This document shows positions 36,765 to 48,797 of a DNA stretch of 64,000 bases, one piece after another. The stretch's first letter is position 1. Each line of letters opens with the position of its first letter. Below the pieces are notes generated by a model. It saw only the letters and a list, made by a program, of their open reading frames with translations. It was not told the origin of the DNA and ran no database searches. The stretch is from the NCBI RefSeq assembly GCF_000764305.2, contig NW_025935888.1:620001-684000 (forward strand), in the 5' to 3' direction. The translations under genes and the position numbers were made by a program. This stretch comes from Hyalella azteca (Eukaryota; Arthropoda; Malacostraca; Amphipoda; Hyalellidae).

Positions 36765-39064
36765 TGCAGGAACTTGGAGGAGCGGGGCTTGAGTGAGGTA
36801 CCAGCTTAGGTTTCCTGTAAGGAAAATCCCTAAAATAGATTTAAGCGAAGCCGCGACCTGATCGGTTCTACAAATAAATGCTTCTATTTGCGCAATAACA
36901 GCGTTATGTCAATGATTTACAAATGTCTTCCTCTATTGGTATTCACTCGATATTCCTATCGTTCTACTGGAAATGTATGGAATTTGTGTTCCCGAACGCG
37001 GTGGTCAACATTTCAGTGTTTTTTGCCGTCGGTCATCGAAAAGAATTGTTTATGGCGAAGCTTCCACTTAAAATTTTTCTTTAACAATTTTCCTTATTTT
37101 TTTGGATGTAATCTTTCAAATAATTAATTTCTAGAAACAAATTTAAATTTTTATGTATTAGACTACGAAATGACACTGCATTTAAATGACGCGCTCCATT
37201 ACTTAATTGACGCTATAATATCTGCCGGTAATATAAAGCTTTTTAGAAACACTCACAACCTCTTAATTATGAAGGGTTCTTTATTTCTTAATTACATTGC
37301 GATATTAATCGGGCCTTGGCTTGTCGATCAGCACAAATCTCCTCTGGCTCGGGCAGTTTGACAATCGGCTTAACTTAATAGGAACTTCCAATGTTTCGAG
37401 AAGGATTTTTCTAACAATTTTAACTGTAAATGAAATTATCCGAGCTCCTTCGTATTATTTCTAAATTCATTCCAGACTAATAAGAATTAAACTTGAAATT
37501 TTTAAGTGCTTTTAATAAGATAATTTACTGTATACAGTTTGGTATTTTCAGACATAATCTTGACATAGTATACTTGTAGATATAATTATTTAGCTTCATT
37601 GTGCTGTTCAAGATAAATAATGCGAAAACCAAAAAAAGATTTTTAGGCAAAAACCACTCTACATTTCGAACTGGTTTTAATAGCTCTGAAAATATGTCAC
37701 AAATGTTATCTGGCACGTGATTCTTTCGCATACATGACTGAACTTGATGATTTTTCACGTGATCAATTCTGGTTGATAGTTTTTTCTTAAGAAATATTAT
37801 GAATTAATACTTTCAAATTACGAGATAATTCCTGTGACACACAGCAAAACATTTGTCAACTGTATAAATATTATTCAAGTAAACCAAAATCAACTGGGAG
37901 ATTCTTCTATTTCAAGCACTTCTGGCAGTATTATAGTGCTGGCGTCTATCACAATGGAAATTTTCAAATCGCGACACTTTCATTTGTGATTCTTGCCTTC
38001 ATGAAGTAATGAGCGTGAAAATACATTCTATATTATAGTAAAAAGTAGTGGATATATAGGATTACAATTCCAATAATATAACGTAAATACGTTTGCATTT
38101 ATATTTTTTGACACTAGTCTATGGGCTATGTGTTAGAAAAAAGCACTAGACTCCATGCGACTCTGGAGTCTTGCCTCGAGAGATGCTGTGCACTAAAAGC
38201 CTTATATTCTAGCTGCCAGGCTCTCATTTCTTACGGTATTTATGGTCTCGTTGTTATCGAGCCATTAGATTAATGGATTCACTCAGAGAATATTGTCTTT
38301 CTACCTTAACCCCATCGTGTTTGTGAAAATTCTCCGTTATCTCGCGTGACCAGGAGAGTTGGAGACGGTCGGAAATCATGTTGATCCAGGAAATGGTATC
38401 TTGAAACATGTTTTTCTCTGTAATACAGCTTGAATTATTTTTCGGTGTATTTTCGTTTGTGTTGTAGTCTTGATTTTCCGTTCATGAATTTATTGTAAAA
38501 TTAGAGTGGGATTACGTTAACATTTTATTTGTACGTTTTTCATCTGCACTTCCACTTTACAATGCTACGCTTTGAAAAGAATAACTCTCGTTTTTGCTGC
38601 TGCTGTTGCAGCATTGCTGCTTATTAAATATTATTTATAATTAGTATATACACTTTTGGTATTTACTATTGTCATGAAACGTCCACTGATGTATAGACGT
38701 CATTCGATATTACTATCGGAAGTATGAAAAGTTAGCCACTAGTGGATAAGGAGGGGGAAGCGTCTGGTCTTAGGGATAATCCATGAGATCTCTATATCCC
38801 GCCAGCTTGTTGGCGAAGTTTGTAAGGCCGCATTGCAACGATAATTACTTCAAATATATTGAAACTAAAACACTAATTTGCCAACTCACCCAAAAACTTT
38901 TCTGCATGCATTTCTGTAATGATATCTGCAATCTTACTGATAGCCTTTATTGCTTGCCGTGCTTCTTCCCTGCACTTCCTTTTAAAGATCCAGAAGGGTC
39001 ATGGCTGAAGAAATTTCTTTTTTACACGAGTTTTTTTTTATTTTAGTCAACATTTCTCTTCAAT
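36765..39064. other. Non-coding AT-rich sequence
   Basis: Short frames only, with no recognisable protein. An (AT)-rich start-like frame near 36888-37127 has no domain. Confidence 0.4.
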
Positions 39065-39945
39065 TTTCTTCACTCTTCAATAGTATGATAGATGGGAAAT
39101 TTCGTTTGAAAGATGCTTCAATATGTAAGACTGTGGTTCTCATCTCCTTCAACAGCAGTCATGCATCAGCGATAAGTGGGAGAAACTAAGCAATGCACTA
39201 GCATAACTTTAATAACTTTATCCAAAATCTTTTTGTTATCTTTATGAATGACAAACGTTTTGCAGATTATAACTAAACAAATTCAAAAACGAGATTTAGC
39301 ATAACTATGACTGCGCACCAGCTTTTTTTGTGAAGTGCAACGAACAATGACGGGGTAACACGTACAAAGGCCGCCTTGTCGGTCTAACGAATTTCCTATA
39401 ACTTTGGTTTTTAACACGCGACTCGCTGGTTCGGACATAGTGAACTTATAATCACTCCGCCACAAATTTATAGTGCACCAAAGCAATCCATGAGAACTAT
39501 CAGAAATTTCTTTTAGCAAATTATTGCAAACTAAGTATCACATGAAGAGATTTAAAGATCTTATGTTTAAGCCAAATTCTCGATATGTTGTATAAACTTT
39601 ACTCTGTTATATTGAATTCGGTAACGAATAACTAGTCGTTATTCGTTACTAAAAATAATAAGAAGACGCATTGGGTTTTTTGCAAATGTATGGGTAATAA
39701 AATGGGTAATAAAATCCGTCATTTTGGATGAAATATACGATATCGAAAGTCGTATTATAAGCCGCGAACAGCGTCCAATATCCCTTCAAGAAGCCTTCTT
39801 CAAGACTCTCCCAACTTTCTTTTCAAATAAATAAACTGACCAAATAAATACACGAGGTTCTTGAAGAAATTACAGTTATTCGAGCCGATGTACTTTACTG
39901 GGCACTGGACATTTTCCTTAAAATCATTTAAGGAAAATTTCCTTT
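39065..39945. repeat. Tandem duplication of about 880 bp, copy 1
   Basis: CACTCTTCAATAGTATGATA starts near 39071 and corresponds to CACTTTTCAATATTATGATA near 39950. Collinear similarity runs through a SINE (about 39290-39478), a TAACGAATAACT block and a CAATATCCCTTCAAGA block. It ends at CATTTTCCTTAAAATCATTT. The copies are clearly diverged, with substitutions and indels. Confidence 0.9.
39290..39478 (-). repeat. tRNA-derived SINE, family 2, copy 1
   Basis: On the minus strand it reads GTGCACTATAAATTTG then TGGCGGAGTGATTATAAG (A-box-like), and further on CGAGTCGCGTGTTAAAAACC, a decayed B box. It lies inside the 880-bp tandem unit and was duplicated with it. Confidence 0.65.
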
Positions 39946-40800
39946 CATTCACTTTTCAATATTATGATAATTGGGAAATTTCGTTTAAAAGATGCTTCAA
40001 GATGTAAGACTGTGGTTCTTCTCATCTCCTTCAACAGCAGTCGTGCATCAGCGACATGTGGGAGAGGCTGAGCAATGCACTAACATAATCACATAGACAA
40101 GTTTATTATAAACTTTATCCATAATCTTTTTTTCATCTTTATGAATGACAAATGTTTTGCAGAGTATAACTGAACAAGTTAAAAAACGAGATTTAGCAGA
40201 ACTATGACTGCGCACTAGCTTTCTTTGTGTAGTGCAACCAACTATGACGGCATAACACGTACAAATTAAGGCCGCCTTGTCGATCTAGCGAATTTTCTGT
40301 AACTTAGGTTTCGAACACGCGACTCGCTGCTTCGGACATAGTGATCTTAATCACTCCGCCATTAATTTATAGTGCACCAGAGCAATCCATGAGAACTATC
40401 AGAAATTTATTTTAGCAAATTATTGCAAACTATAGCATCACATAAAGAGATTTAAAGATCGTATATTTAAAGCCAAATTCTGGATATGTTATATAAACTT
40501 TACTCTGTTATGTTGAATTTAGTAACGAATAACTCGTCGTTATTCGTTACTGAAATGGGTAATAAAATCCGTCATTTTGGATGAAATATATGATATCGAA
40601 AGTCGTATTATAAGCCGCGAACAGCGTTCAATATCCCTTCAAGATGCCTTTTTCAAGACTCTCCCAATTTTCTGTTCAAGTAAATAAACTGACAAATAAA
40701 TCCGCGAGGTTCTTGAAGAAATTGCAGTCATTCTAGCCGACGCACTGTGCTGGGCACTGAACATTTTCCTTAAAATCATTCAAGGAAAATTGCCTTTCAT
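39946..40800. repeat. Tandem duplication of about 880 bp, copy 2
   Basis: Same block order as copy 1. Its end (GCAGTCATTCTAGCCGACGC and the following GTGCTGGGCAC) is repeated in inverse orientation at 40860-40935 and again near 42355-42420. The duplicated unit is therefore part of a larger repeat family. Confidence 0.9.
40225..40373 (-). repeat. tRNA-derived SINE, family 2, copy 2
   Basis: On the minus strand, TGGCGGAGTGATTAAGATCA forms a good A box and GTGTTCGAAACC a good B box about 40 nt later. This copy keeps the B box that copy 1 has lost. It is a retroposon, not a tRNA gene. Confidence 0.7.
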
Positions 40801-40849
40801 TTTATTTATCAATTACTTTCCTGTTTTTTTAAGATCGTTGTGCGTTCTA

Positions 40850-40940
40850 ATTGACTCCCAACCTGCTGGAGAGAGGAAATGATCGGTACCCAGATAGGCG
40901 CATCGGCTAGAATGACAACAATTTATTTGGTCTCTATTCG
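40850..40940. repeat. Inverted fragment of the 880-bp unit end
   Basis: GGAAATGATCGGTACCCAGA and CGCATCGGCTAGAATGAC match the reverse complement of 40715-40775. This inverted repeat may mark an element terminus. Confidence 0.6.
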
Positions 40941-41200
40941 TCCTATTTCTAGTCATTAAATTGATGCATAGAGTAAGCACTCGCTTGCTGTGATGACGCT
41001 GGCATTATCATTGGTTACGATTCCGAATTTCGATCTCGCTACGGAAAAATCGTGCGAAAGACTGATTAAATGTTTTCTCAAGATCAATTACATCCCGCTA
41101 CCCACATTGGAGATTCACGGGAACTTGATCAAACTTCATCGTTGAAGATCTAAAGCTGGCCCTTAAATTCCATTTTAGTTTAGCTATGTGTAAAGCTTAG

Positions 41201-41333
41201 ACCGCATCATCACTCGCGCCGTTTTCTTCCAAGCTCGGAAAAATGAGCTGTTCTACAAGGTCCACGTTGGCAGCGACACGAGCGATGAGTTTGTTCGCAC
41301 GTACCGGATGGATGTCATCGCTGGCTCTAATTT
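41201..41333 (+). CDS. Candidate internal exon, unknown protein
   Basis: An acceptor-like GTAAAGCTTAG precedes 41201 and GTGAGA follows 41333. The 133 nt between them are open in one frame with coding-like codon choice, reading FYKVHVGSDTSDEFVRTYRM in the middle. A short ATG-initiated frame at 40993-41145 just upstream also looks coding-like (starts MTLALSLVTIPNFDLATEK) but is in another frame. The acceptor lacks a good pyrimidine tract. Family not recognised. Confidence 0.3.
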
Positions 41334-42354
41334 GTGAGAAAAAAATGAATCTTCCTCACACCGACTGTTGCGGGCCTCACCAAAGAATTGAGGCTAGCCT
41401 TGCAGCTGGCCGGGCGGCCTTTGATATCGCGTCGTGGTGGGTCTTCCTATTTCTCACTCCGCCCTATTTTTGGGGGGCTTTGTTTCAAGGTTTACATTGA
41501 TTCGTTTAGCTTTACACAGTCCTCCGTGTTGAAATCAGCCCACTAGCAGGGAGAACTTCTTAAATTATTATCAGCTCATTTTGAAATACTTTACTTATTT
41601 TGTGAACGAATTGTTTAGTTGATTTCTGCAATGAAATCTACTTAAAGGATGTACGAATTTTGCAAGTGATGCAGGCTGGAATGCGACGCGTGGTACCTAA
41701 TTGCAATTGACAAACAATAAATCTGTAGCTCTGTAGACTGAACGTTTAGGTATATCACAAAGCGGAGACGTCCATGCATCTGCACTCACAGCTCTCCTTT
41801 AGATGCACATCTGCATGCAAGTACCGCCGCTTACGTAGGCACAAGGCAACTGAGCATTGGTTCGGCCAACGTTCTCGCGCACGTTGGTGAAAGACTACCA
41901 TTGAGAATTTTACTTTACTGATATTCGTCTTGACATTCCGTTTGGACCTTTAATGATCCTGCTTCAAAAATTTCGAGTGCTCTTTTGCTGCTTAAATTTC
42001 AATAAAAATAACAGAGAACGACCCATCGGCCCAAAAAATTGTGAATAGAATAGTCTGGAATATTTGATGAAGCAAGAATGAAATTAATTTGTGAAAAAAT
42101 GAAGATTCAAGTTTAAAACACCGAATATTAACTTTCAGACTAACGTCTTAATACATAAGGGGATGCCGTATTCGTCTCTGCATGGGTTTGTAGCGTCCTA
42201 CGAACGAACGTCTTGCTGGTGACCCAACAAGCTGTAGTATGAGATTTATCTTAGCATTTTGCGAACATATATGTTTTTAATCTCCTAGAATGCATTTTAA
42301 AATTGCGATCGCACAACTTTTAGCGCAGTATTTTTATTCTTATTTTAGTTTTTC
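41334..42354. other. Non-coding sequence, no gene identified
   Basis: No supported frame beyond the short shadow frames around 41243-41500. Confidence 0.4.
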
Positions 42355-42600
42355 CCCACCCTGATGGAGAAAGGAAATGATCAGTGCCCAGCTAAGCCCA
42401 TCGGCTAGAATGACTGCAATTTCTTCAAGAGACTCGTTGGTTTATTTGGTAGGTTTATTTATTTTGTACAGGAAGTTGGGAGTCCCGAAGAAGGCTTCTT
42501 GAAGGGATATTGGACGTTGGTCGCGGCTTTCAATATGACTTTGGACATCGGATATTTCTTCCTAAATGACGGATTTCACTACCCGTGACTGACTGCATGA
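42355..42600 (-). repeat. Inverse fragment of the 39-41 kb repeat
   Basis: Its reverse complement contains AAATCCGTCATTTAGGAAG, CCAATATCCCTTCAAGAAGC and CAAATAAACCAACGAG-like words. These match the 3' half of the 880-bp tandem unit (for example 39715-39890). Confidence 0.7.
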
Positions 42601-43235
42601 AACATATTTGAAAAAGCTAATTCTTCTGTTTTTAACAATGAGGAGTTATTCGTTATCAATTCCACTATTAAAGAGCGCAGTATATGCAACATATCGAGTT
42701 ATTCGTCACACATTTTGGCTGCAATGAGCAGCATTACAAATTATTCTTATCGTTGGTTTTCTGCATAGGTTACACTCAATGCAGCGCCTAATATTCATCG
42801 TTTTTTGCAGTCAGATCGTGCATTAAAAATTTTTTTCTAACTCAAAAGCACCTATATTCGTTCGTAAAACGCTAACAATTTAATTGGTGAATAAAATTTT
42901 CAATTTATAGAAAAATTTGACAAACTGATTCTTCACTATATGTTGTTATTTATTTCTAGTTAAGCACATATATAGTGGCGATTTTTACTCAGTCCAAAAT
43001 TTCTGTAACATGCCTGATATATTGTTTTAAAATTCAAATTCATTTATTGTCAGTATTATAGCCGAAAGCTTGCTTAAAATCGCACAAACAGAACTTCCCA
43101 TTTCGGAAATCGGCCCTCAGAGAAGATTTTCTGGTTGTGTATCACTCTATGCTGGATATTTTCTGCATTTATTCAGAAAAATTCATTCCAATTTACGACC
43201 ACGCAAAAACACCAGAAGATTTTCTTGTCCTTTTT

Positions 43236-43390
43236 AGCTAATTTTCTCATTTATGAAAAAATGCGCTATTGTGCTCGCCATGTCCGTCTATCTGTCTGTC
43301 TGTCCATCCGTGACTTCACGTTTTCGTCGACGAGAAAATGCGCTCTCTGTCACTCACTGCAGTGAGTACTGAGTTATATATATTTTTTAG
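43236..43390 (-). repeat. MITE-like inverted-repeat element, copy 2
   Basis: Inverse copy of 29296-29435. It contains GAGAAAATGCGCT, the perfect palindrome ACTCACTGCAGTGAGT and a TGTC-type microsatellite in the middle. The outer TIR has mutated (AGCTAATTTTCTC). Confidence 0.8.
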
Positions 43391-44055
43391 ATCACTAGCC
43401 GCATTGTTCGAAATGAACGTGAGGGAGGTTATGGTCCGTTCACCTATTATCACTACCTCTTGTTTCCTATTGCATGGAGTTCCTTTTGTCTGAATTCTTT
43501 TATAATAATTCACTCAGCTCACAAAACATCCTCAGTCTCATAAAAGTATACTAGTGAACTATTTCACCTTATTTATTTTCTCGAGTTTATTCCTCTAGTT
43601 CTAATTTGCTAGCATCGGATGTTGTTTCTTGTCGCTGCTTCCACAACGCGAAAAGTTTTACACTGGCTGCTGAGTGTTTCTTCAGAAGGACCATCGAGTT
43701 GAAGCCAGAAGTTATGAGCCAGCATCACGCACTCCACCGCGGCTTCCACACCATAAAGAACCTGGACCATATCGCCCGCGGAGCCCAATTGCCCATGCAA
43801 ATTTTCATTATTTTACTTTATTTGAATTACGTTCATAAATGTAGCTATTATATTATATTACATTATATTGTTCTCAAATTATAGGCCTCTTTTCTTCTGT
43901 CTTTCAACAATTAATTCTTCTTCTAAACCGCTAAGATCAATGACTTAATTAATCGGGTGCTTGTTATTTCGGGTGCACGGATCTCAAAATTGTGACAGTG
44001 CACAAAATACATTTTTGCCGGCTTACTTGTTTTCGTTTTTTCCTTTTGCTTCAAG
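43391..44055. other. Unassigned sequence
   Basis: A G+C-richer segment at 43620-43800 is open on both strands over the same bases. Neither translation is recognisable, so no gene is called. Confidence 0.35.
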
Positions 44056-44169
44056 TTAGCAATGAACTGTCGACTCTGTGGGCTGACAATTTTAGCCTAG
44101 TAAATGACGCGGGAAGCCGACTCTGTCACATGTCCCTGACGGTGACAATTAGACAACGCCTTCTATCAG
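44056..44169 (+). CDS. Candidate internal exon, unknown protein
   Basis: A clear pyrimidine tract with acceptor (TTTTTTCCTTTTGCTTCAAG) precedes 44056, and CAG|GTAATA follows 44169. The 114 nt form one open frame with two leading bases and one trailing base (a phase 1-1 exon), reading SNELSTLWADNFSLVNDAGS and then a C-terminal TIRQRLLSG. Another frame is closed by a TAG. The family is not recognised and no neighbouring exon was identified. Confidence 0.4.
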
Positions 44170-46345
44170 GTAATAGACTGGGGAAACTCTGCCGATATCT
44201 GGCAGCTCTGAACTGAAGCGAAGCTTTTGTCTCGCTTTTGTTTGAACTTCGCACATTTGGAGCTTATATTTGCAACTTCTACTTTTTGTGTTCTATTGTT
44301 TTTGGTGTTTGTTCGAAATTTAAATTAAGGAAAGTTATTTTTGTTTTTACTGCGCATTGGCCGCTTATTGAGCATTTTTTTCAATTGGACCTCGAATAAA
44401 AAATATAAGTAATATACGAATTCAAATATGCACGAGAGATAGACGATTATGATTGCATACGAAATCTTTCTGGATAAATTTTTTTCTCTTTCTTGTAACG
44501 TTTGACGTAGAGATCTTCGTGTCAACAAGGGTTGTTCGGCATTCTGGAATTTGAGCATGTGGCTGCCTTGTCGTAAATACCATCTTTAATTCGTACAAAC
44601 ATGAAATTTCTTGCTGGAATTTCGAGCGATGACCTTCGGATTTGGAGGCATGAATGAAGCGTTGTTGATAAATGCCTTCAATAAATGATAAATTATTGCG
44701 TAGTTGTCTTATTCGGTTAATGACTTACTGAGTAAGATTAAATACTGAACACAGCTCTGTAAAAAGTTAGAAATTGGCGGTTGCAGAGAAGCGCATGAGA
44801 ATGGAATAGCTGGATACGGCCCTGACTACAAAAATGTGAGGGACAACGTGACGTGGAAGCGAGAATTTTAGTGCAGGCACTCCGAGGCATGGAAATCCGG
44901 CATTTGATATAAAAGGTGCCTGCTAGTACGGAAGTAAGTTGAGGTCGAGTGCGGCATGGCAACATTTGCATGGTCCCAGTCCATTACGAGAATTTCAGCG
45001 CTTTGAGTGTGTAAGTAGATGTCTCCAAGAATCTGCTACGTTAGAAGAGTTCCAACTGCAGAGTGCTGACGAATAGGGCGCTTCGGGCGCCTGCAGTGTA
45101 CATGCAACCGATTCCGTATCACAACCAATTTCGGCTGACAAAAGTAGAGCAACCATGCACGTTCGGTTGAGCAAAGAAGAGCTACGAAATTAGATGTACC
45201 AAGGAATTGCACCCACTTTCGGTTAATGTAAGAACATCTATGGTCAAATGCTTCAAAGAAGAACAACCAAGTTCGAATAATCCGAGAAGAAGCAAGTTTG
45301 TTCGAGAAATAAAAATGAAATAAGTCCACTGAAATAAATAAAATCGATCTAATTCGATAGTGTGAAAAGAGCAAACAAGTCCAATAAGATGAGAAATGAA
45401 TTCGGTTCGATTGAGTAGATGATGGCAGCCAAGTACGATAGGCTTCACCACTCTTTGGACCGCAATACGAATAAACAAATTTGTAACTTCTAGTTTTAAA
45501 TTTTCTGGTAACGAAGGAAAGCGAGTAAATTCTAATGAATTCAAGAATAATGAAATTCTCATTGAATTTCAATATTCTTTACTGAGGATTTTGTTAACTT
45601 TCATCGTGCAGTGGAAAAATTACTTCACTTATGACCCATTTTAAGAAGATAATGTCAATACAAACTTTATGAAGCGCCACAAGCCAGTGTCCTCGTACTA
45701 CTTGCAGAAAAATCCATCACTTATTCACTTTAGCAGATCTATAAAGTGTACACAAGCTGCTGTTTGTTTATTTAGACATCTTTTCGAGTAACTTCTCCAA
45801 ATAAATAACAAATAAATTGCCTAAACCATTCAAGGTATTTATTTATAAACAATCTTTTTCTCGACGATATTTTAGAACGTGAGTTCCTTTCAAAGGTCAC
45901 CGATCGATGATTCCAATGTTGTGGTTGCTTTGTTCCTAATACCATTGTGAAGACAGTCAGGCTCCGTAATTGATATAAGTTACTCTACCATGAGCCAAAC
46001 TTTACTCAAGTTATCCCGAGCTTTCTCCTCCTCCCCTGGCCTTCTTCCTCCCACCAACAACGCTTTATTTGCTCGCCTGACGCATTACTTGCTAAGAGAC
46101 TTCGGGTCCAGCAAGTCGGCTTGCCGAGAGCTCACACTTCCTAATTCCGAGGATTACGGTCAAAGAATTGACCTCTAGGACTTTGTTTCCAGAGGAAAGA
46201 ATTTTGTACGCACTCATATCTATATGTTCATTCAAATGCTATAGTAAGGGTGTAGCAATGACTGATTTCTATGTTTAAGAATGAAAATTTAAACGACCTA
46301 ATTATTCATAAATTTTATAAAAATCGCACATTTTTTAGTCAATAG
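44170..46345. other. Mostly non-coding; degenerate repeated region near 45.1-45.4 kb
   Basis: From about 45110 to 45320 the words TTCGGTTGAGCAAAGAAGAG, TTCGGCTGACAAAAG and TTCGAATAATCCGAGAAGAA recur at about 45-55-bp spacing, like a worn minisatellite. A 178-codon minus-strand frame crosses it. It is AT-rich and has no known domain, so I do not call it a gene. Confidence 0.4.
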
Positions 46346-46954
46346 GTATTCCAAAGCAGTTTTTGCCCTAAAATTATTGTGGTTAAGTCCATGCCCCATG
46401 CTTATGCTATTCCGTTGTCCGCAGTGCGCAAGGAGAACGAAGATATCCTACAGAAGTGGCAGGCTGGACCGTCCTCGGACAACGTCTCGACTGTGCCCCC
46501 GTCGGACGCTGCGATGGCCCAGAACGGAACTTGGGGCGTCCTGCCCCCAGTTCTGCCCACAGCTGCCGGGCTTATGACCATAAGCTCATCACCTGTGCTA
46601 AGTGCTAGAAAAAAGCGTCACTCTGTTTTCAACTCTAACAAATTAATCTTATTGTTGGCTGGCAAAACAATGTCAAAATACCAGTACAAGAGTCGGGGAT
46701 TTAGGCCCAGAATTGGCCGTGATATAAACTCTGAAAGAAGTGCATTAAACAAAAATGCTAGCAGCGCGAAAGGAACTGTTGTTAATATTCCTTTTGATAA
46801 ACTCAATGGGATCTATTCACTTCCAAGTAGTAATAATACAGGGTTTAGTGTCTCAAGCCTTTCTTCCAAGCAAAACTCCTCCGTGGCCGTCAGAAAAATG
46901 TTGAGCAATTTGAGCGAAATTTCTTATAACAGCTCGGTGTCAAAAACGAATTAA
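46346..46954 (+). CDS. Terminal coding exon of a putative amidated-neuropeptide precursor
   Basis: The frame is open from 46346, just after an acceptor-like TTTTTTAGTCAATAG, to a TAA at 46952-46954. A second AG at 46358-46359 could be the true border. No signal peptide is present, so an upstream exon must supply it. A tetrabasic site RKKR (46607-46618) is followed by 32 residues ending SRGFRPRI and then Gly-Arg (46715-46720). This is the arrangement expected for prohormone-convertase cleavage and C-terminal amidation. The rest is serine/asparagine-rich spacer. The predicted C-terminus FRPRI-amide recalls PRX-amide peptides (pyrokinin, CAPA and ETH types, vertebrate neuromedin U FRPRN-amide) without being a typical member. 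The G+C-rich first half supports coding. Function is inferred only. Confidence 0.55.
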   Translation, partial: VFQSSFCPKIIVVKSMPHAYAIPLSAVRKENEDILQKWQAGPSSDNVSTVPPSDAAMAQNGTWGVLPPVLPTAAGLMTISSSPVLSARKKRHSVFNSNKLILLLAGKTMSKYQYKSRGFRPRIGRDINSERSALNKNASSAKGTVVNIPFDKLNGIYSLPSSNNTGFSVSSLSSKQNSSVAVRKMLSNLSEISYNSSVSKTN

Positions 46955-48261
46955 AATTTTCTAATTAAAGATGTTAGCGTTAGTTATAGAGGTGCTCCTC
47001 AAAGTGCTGCGTTCATGCATTTTATATTCAATATGATTTCATGTCTTTATTATCAGCAACATTAATTGTATCCGTTTTAGAACGCATAAACTTGCCATGA
47101 ATGCAATTTCTGTATAGGTAGAAAGTCAAAGCTTTCAATCGAAGCAATTCCACTGTAGTTACTTTAAAAATAGCCTACAATGATTTTTTTATTTAACAAT
47201 TAACAAATCTTTAAAAAAGAATCATTCCCGATTCCCAGACCAAAGTTCGTAAGATCGCATTACATTGAGTGATAAGTAAACACCTCAGTTTGCGATCCGT
47301 AATGAGGGGGCAAAAATGGCAAATTTTTTTTCGTCAAGAAGATATCTTAGTCTGATCATTTCGTGTATACTACAAGTGCCAAGTATGTATGAACCTCTTT
47401 TCGAATATTTAGCAAGGAGTTGTTAGTGTTATGGTTACGTTAACAACGAACCATCTTTTGCAGTATAAGTATTATTTGACTTCTCTGTTCTTTGTGGCCA
47501 CTGTCGGACCAGCTGGTACTCTCAACTCATTAATTTTTAGCATCACAAATAGCCCTCAAAGAACGGGTAATCCAGTTCGTTCTTAATATTCGAGTAAACA
47601 CAACCGGAAATGTTCCAGTCAATTTTTAGTTTGGTATGGTCATCACCTGTAATATAGTATCAAAAAATTTATTGTTGTTGCCTGTGGGAGTTGTTGCTGC
47701 AGACCAATTTCTTAGCAATAAAATAACCATGGGATCACTACCTGGGTGGCATATAATTATAATTTAATACTGTGGTCAGCGTACGCTGTCGAAACTACTC
47801 ACATTTAACGAAAACTCGTTGTGATTCGTGAAATTGCTTCTATTTTATATTTAGTTCTCGATTTAATGGGCATTTTTCTTAAATGGTCAGTCATGTCATG
47901 GATCAGATATACCGAACCTTGTCTTCCATTCTTCCTTTACGTTCGTTTACGAGCCGTTCAATCTGCTATTTTGTGCTGCTGGAAAAGCTTGCAGCATATT
48001 TCTTAATTTCAGTCCTTTTCACATATGAAGATAACTTGTAAGTCTGTAACATTTTGCTTCATGAATGCTTTTTGACCAGTCAGTTGCGTTTCCAGAGACA
48101 TGAGTGTAAACAAGTGCAATTGGTGTAAAAATCGCTGTGACGGCGTTCCACTTCATTCGTGAATCAAATATCCTAGTCGAGATGTCGTTCACGTTCAACA
48201 ATGTCTCCGCAGAAGATACTTTGACATTTTTTCTTCCTATATGACCTTTCATATTTGTTAG
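46955..48261. other. Downstream non-coding sequence
   Basis: Probably holds the 3' untranslated region of the preceding exon. No clear AATAAA close to the stop was noted. No other gene is supported. Confidence 0.4.
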
Positions 48262-48314
48262 GAATTATTCAATTATTCATTGGGTGATACGGACGCAGGA
48301 TTTTGTGGAGCACC
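48262..48314 (+). CDS. Candidate small exon, unknown protein
   Basis: CCTTTCATATTTGTTAG precedes 48262, and a perfect GTAAGT donor follows 48314. The 53 nt read NYSLGDTDAGFCGAP in one open frame. The segment is too short for a firm call. Confidence 0.2.
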
Positions 48315-48797
48315 GTAAGTACATTAGAATACCAAAGTCGATGATCAGGTCCCAACCTTCCAGTATTTTAGCATCGCCTCCGATGTTTAGGCTCCTGTGA
48401 CTGCAACCGGATTAACACTTGCGCTGCAGTTCTGGGAGCGGTTTCCATTGTTTCTAGTTGTTTAGACGGAGGTAGAATCTCCGCATTGTTACTGTTCTTT
48501 CTTTCAATTCCTAGATAGAATGTGTAGTGACTACTTTTTGCAAAGAATTAAAATGAGCACAAGTTTGGGGTGTAACCTAAGTGAGGTCTTTCATTTGACT
48601 TCTTAACTGGGCATTCGCTAATTATTTTTCAAGCGCATGGCGCCCCAGTCCCTCTTCAACTTATGTTCCCACACTGAATAATATACAGTATTGTACTGAT
48701 GTGTACGAAGTTGAGACTTAAAGCCCACTACCAACACTTTCTTTCTTCTCTCAATTCTTCCTTTTTGTTTACTAAATATTCACCGCAGTGCGTGTAG

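Noticed and set aside
45036..45572. 178-codon minus-strand frame
   Set aside because: AT-rich aromatic composition with no domain, a second overlapping frame open on the same strand, and worn repeats beneath it.
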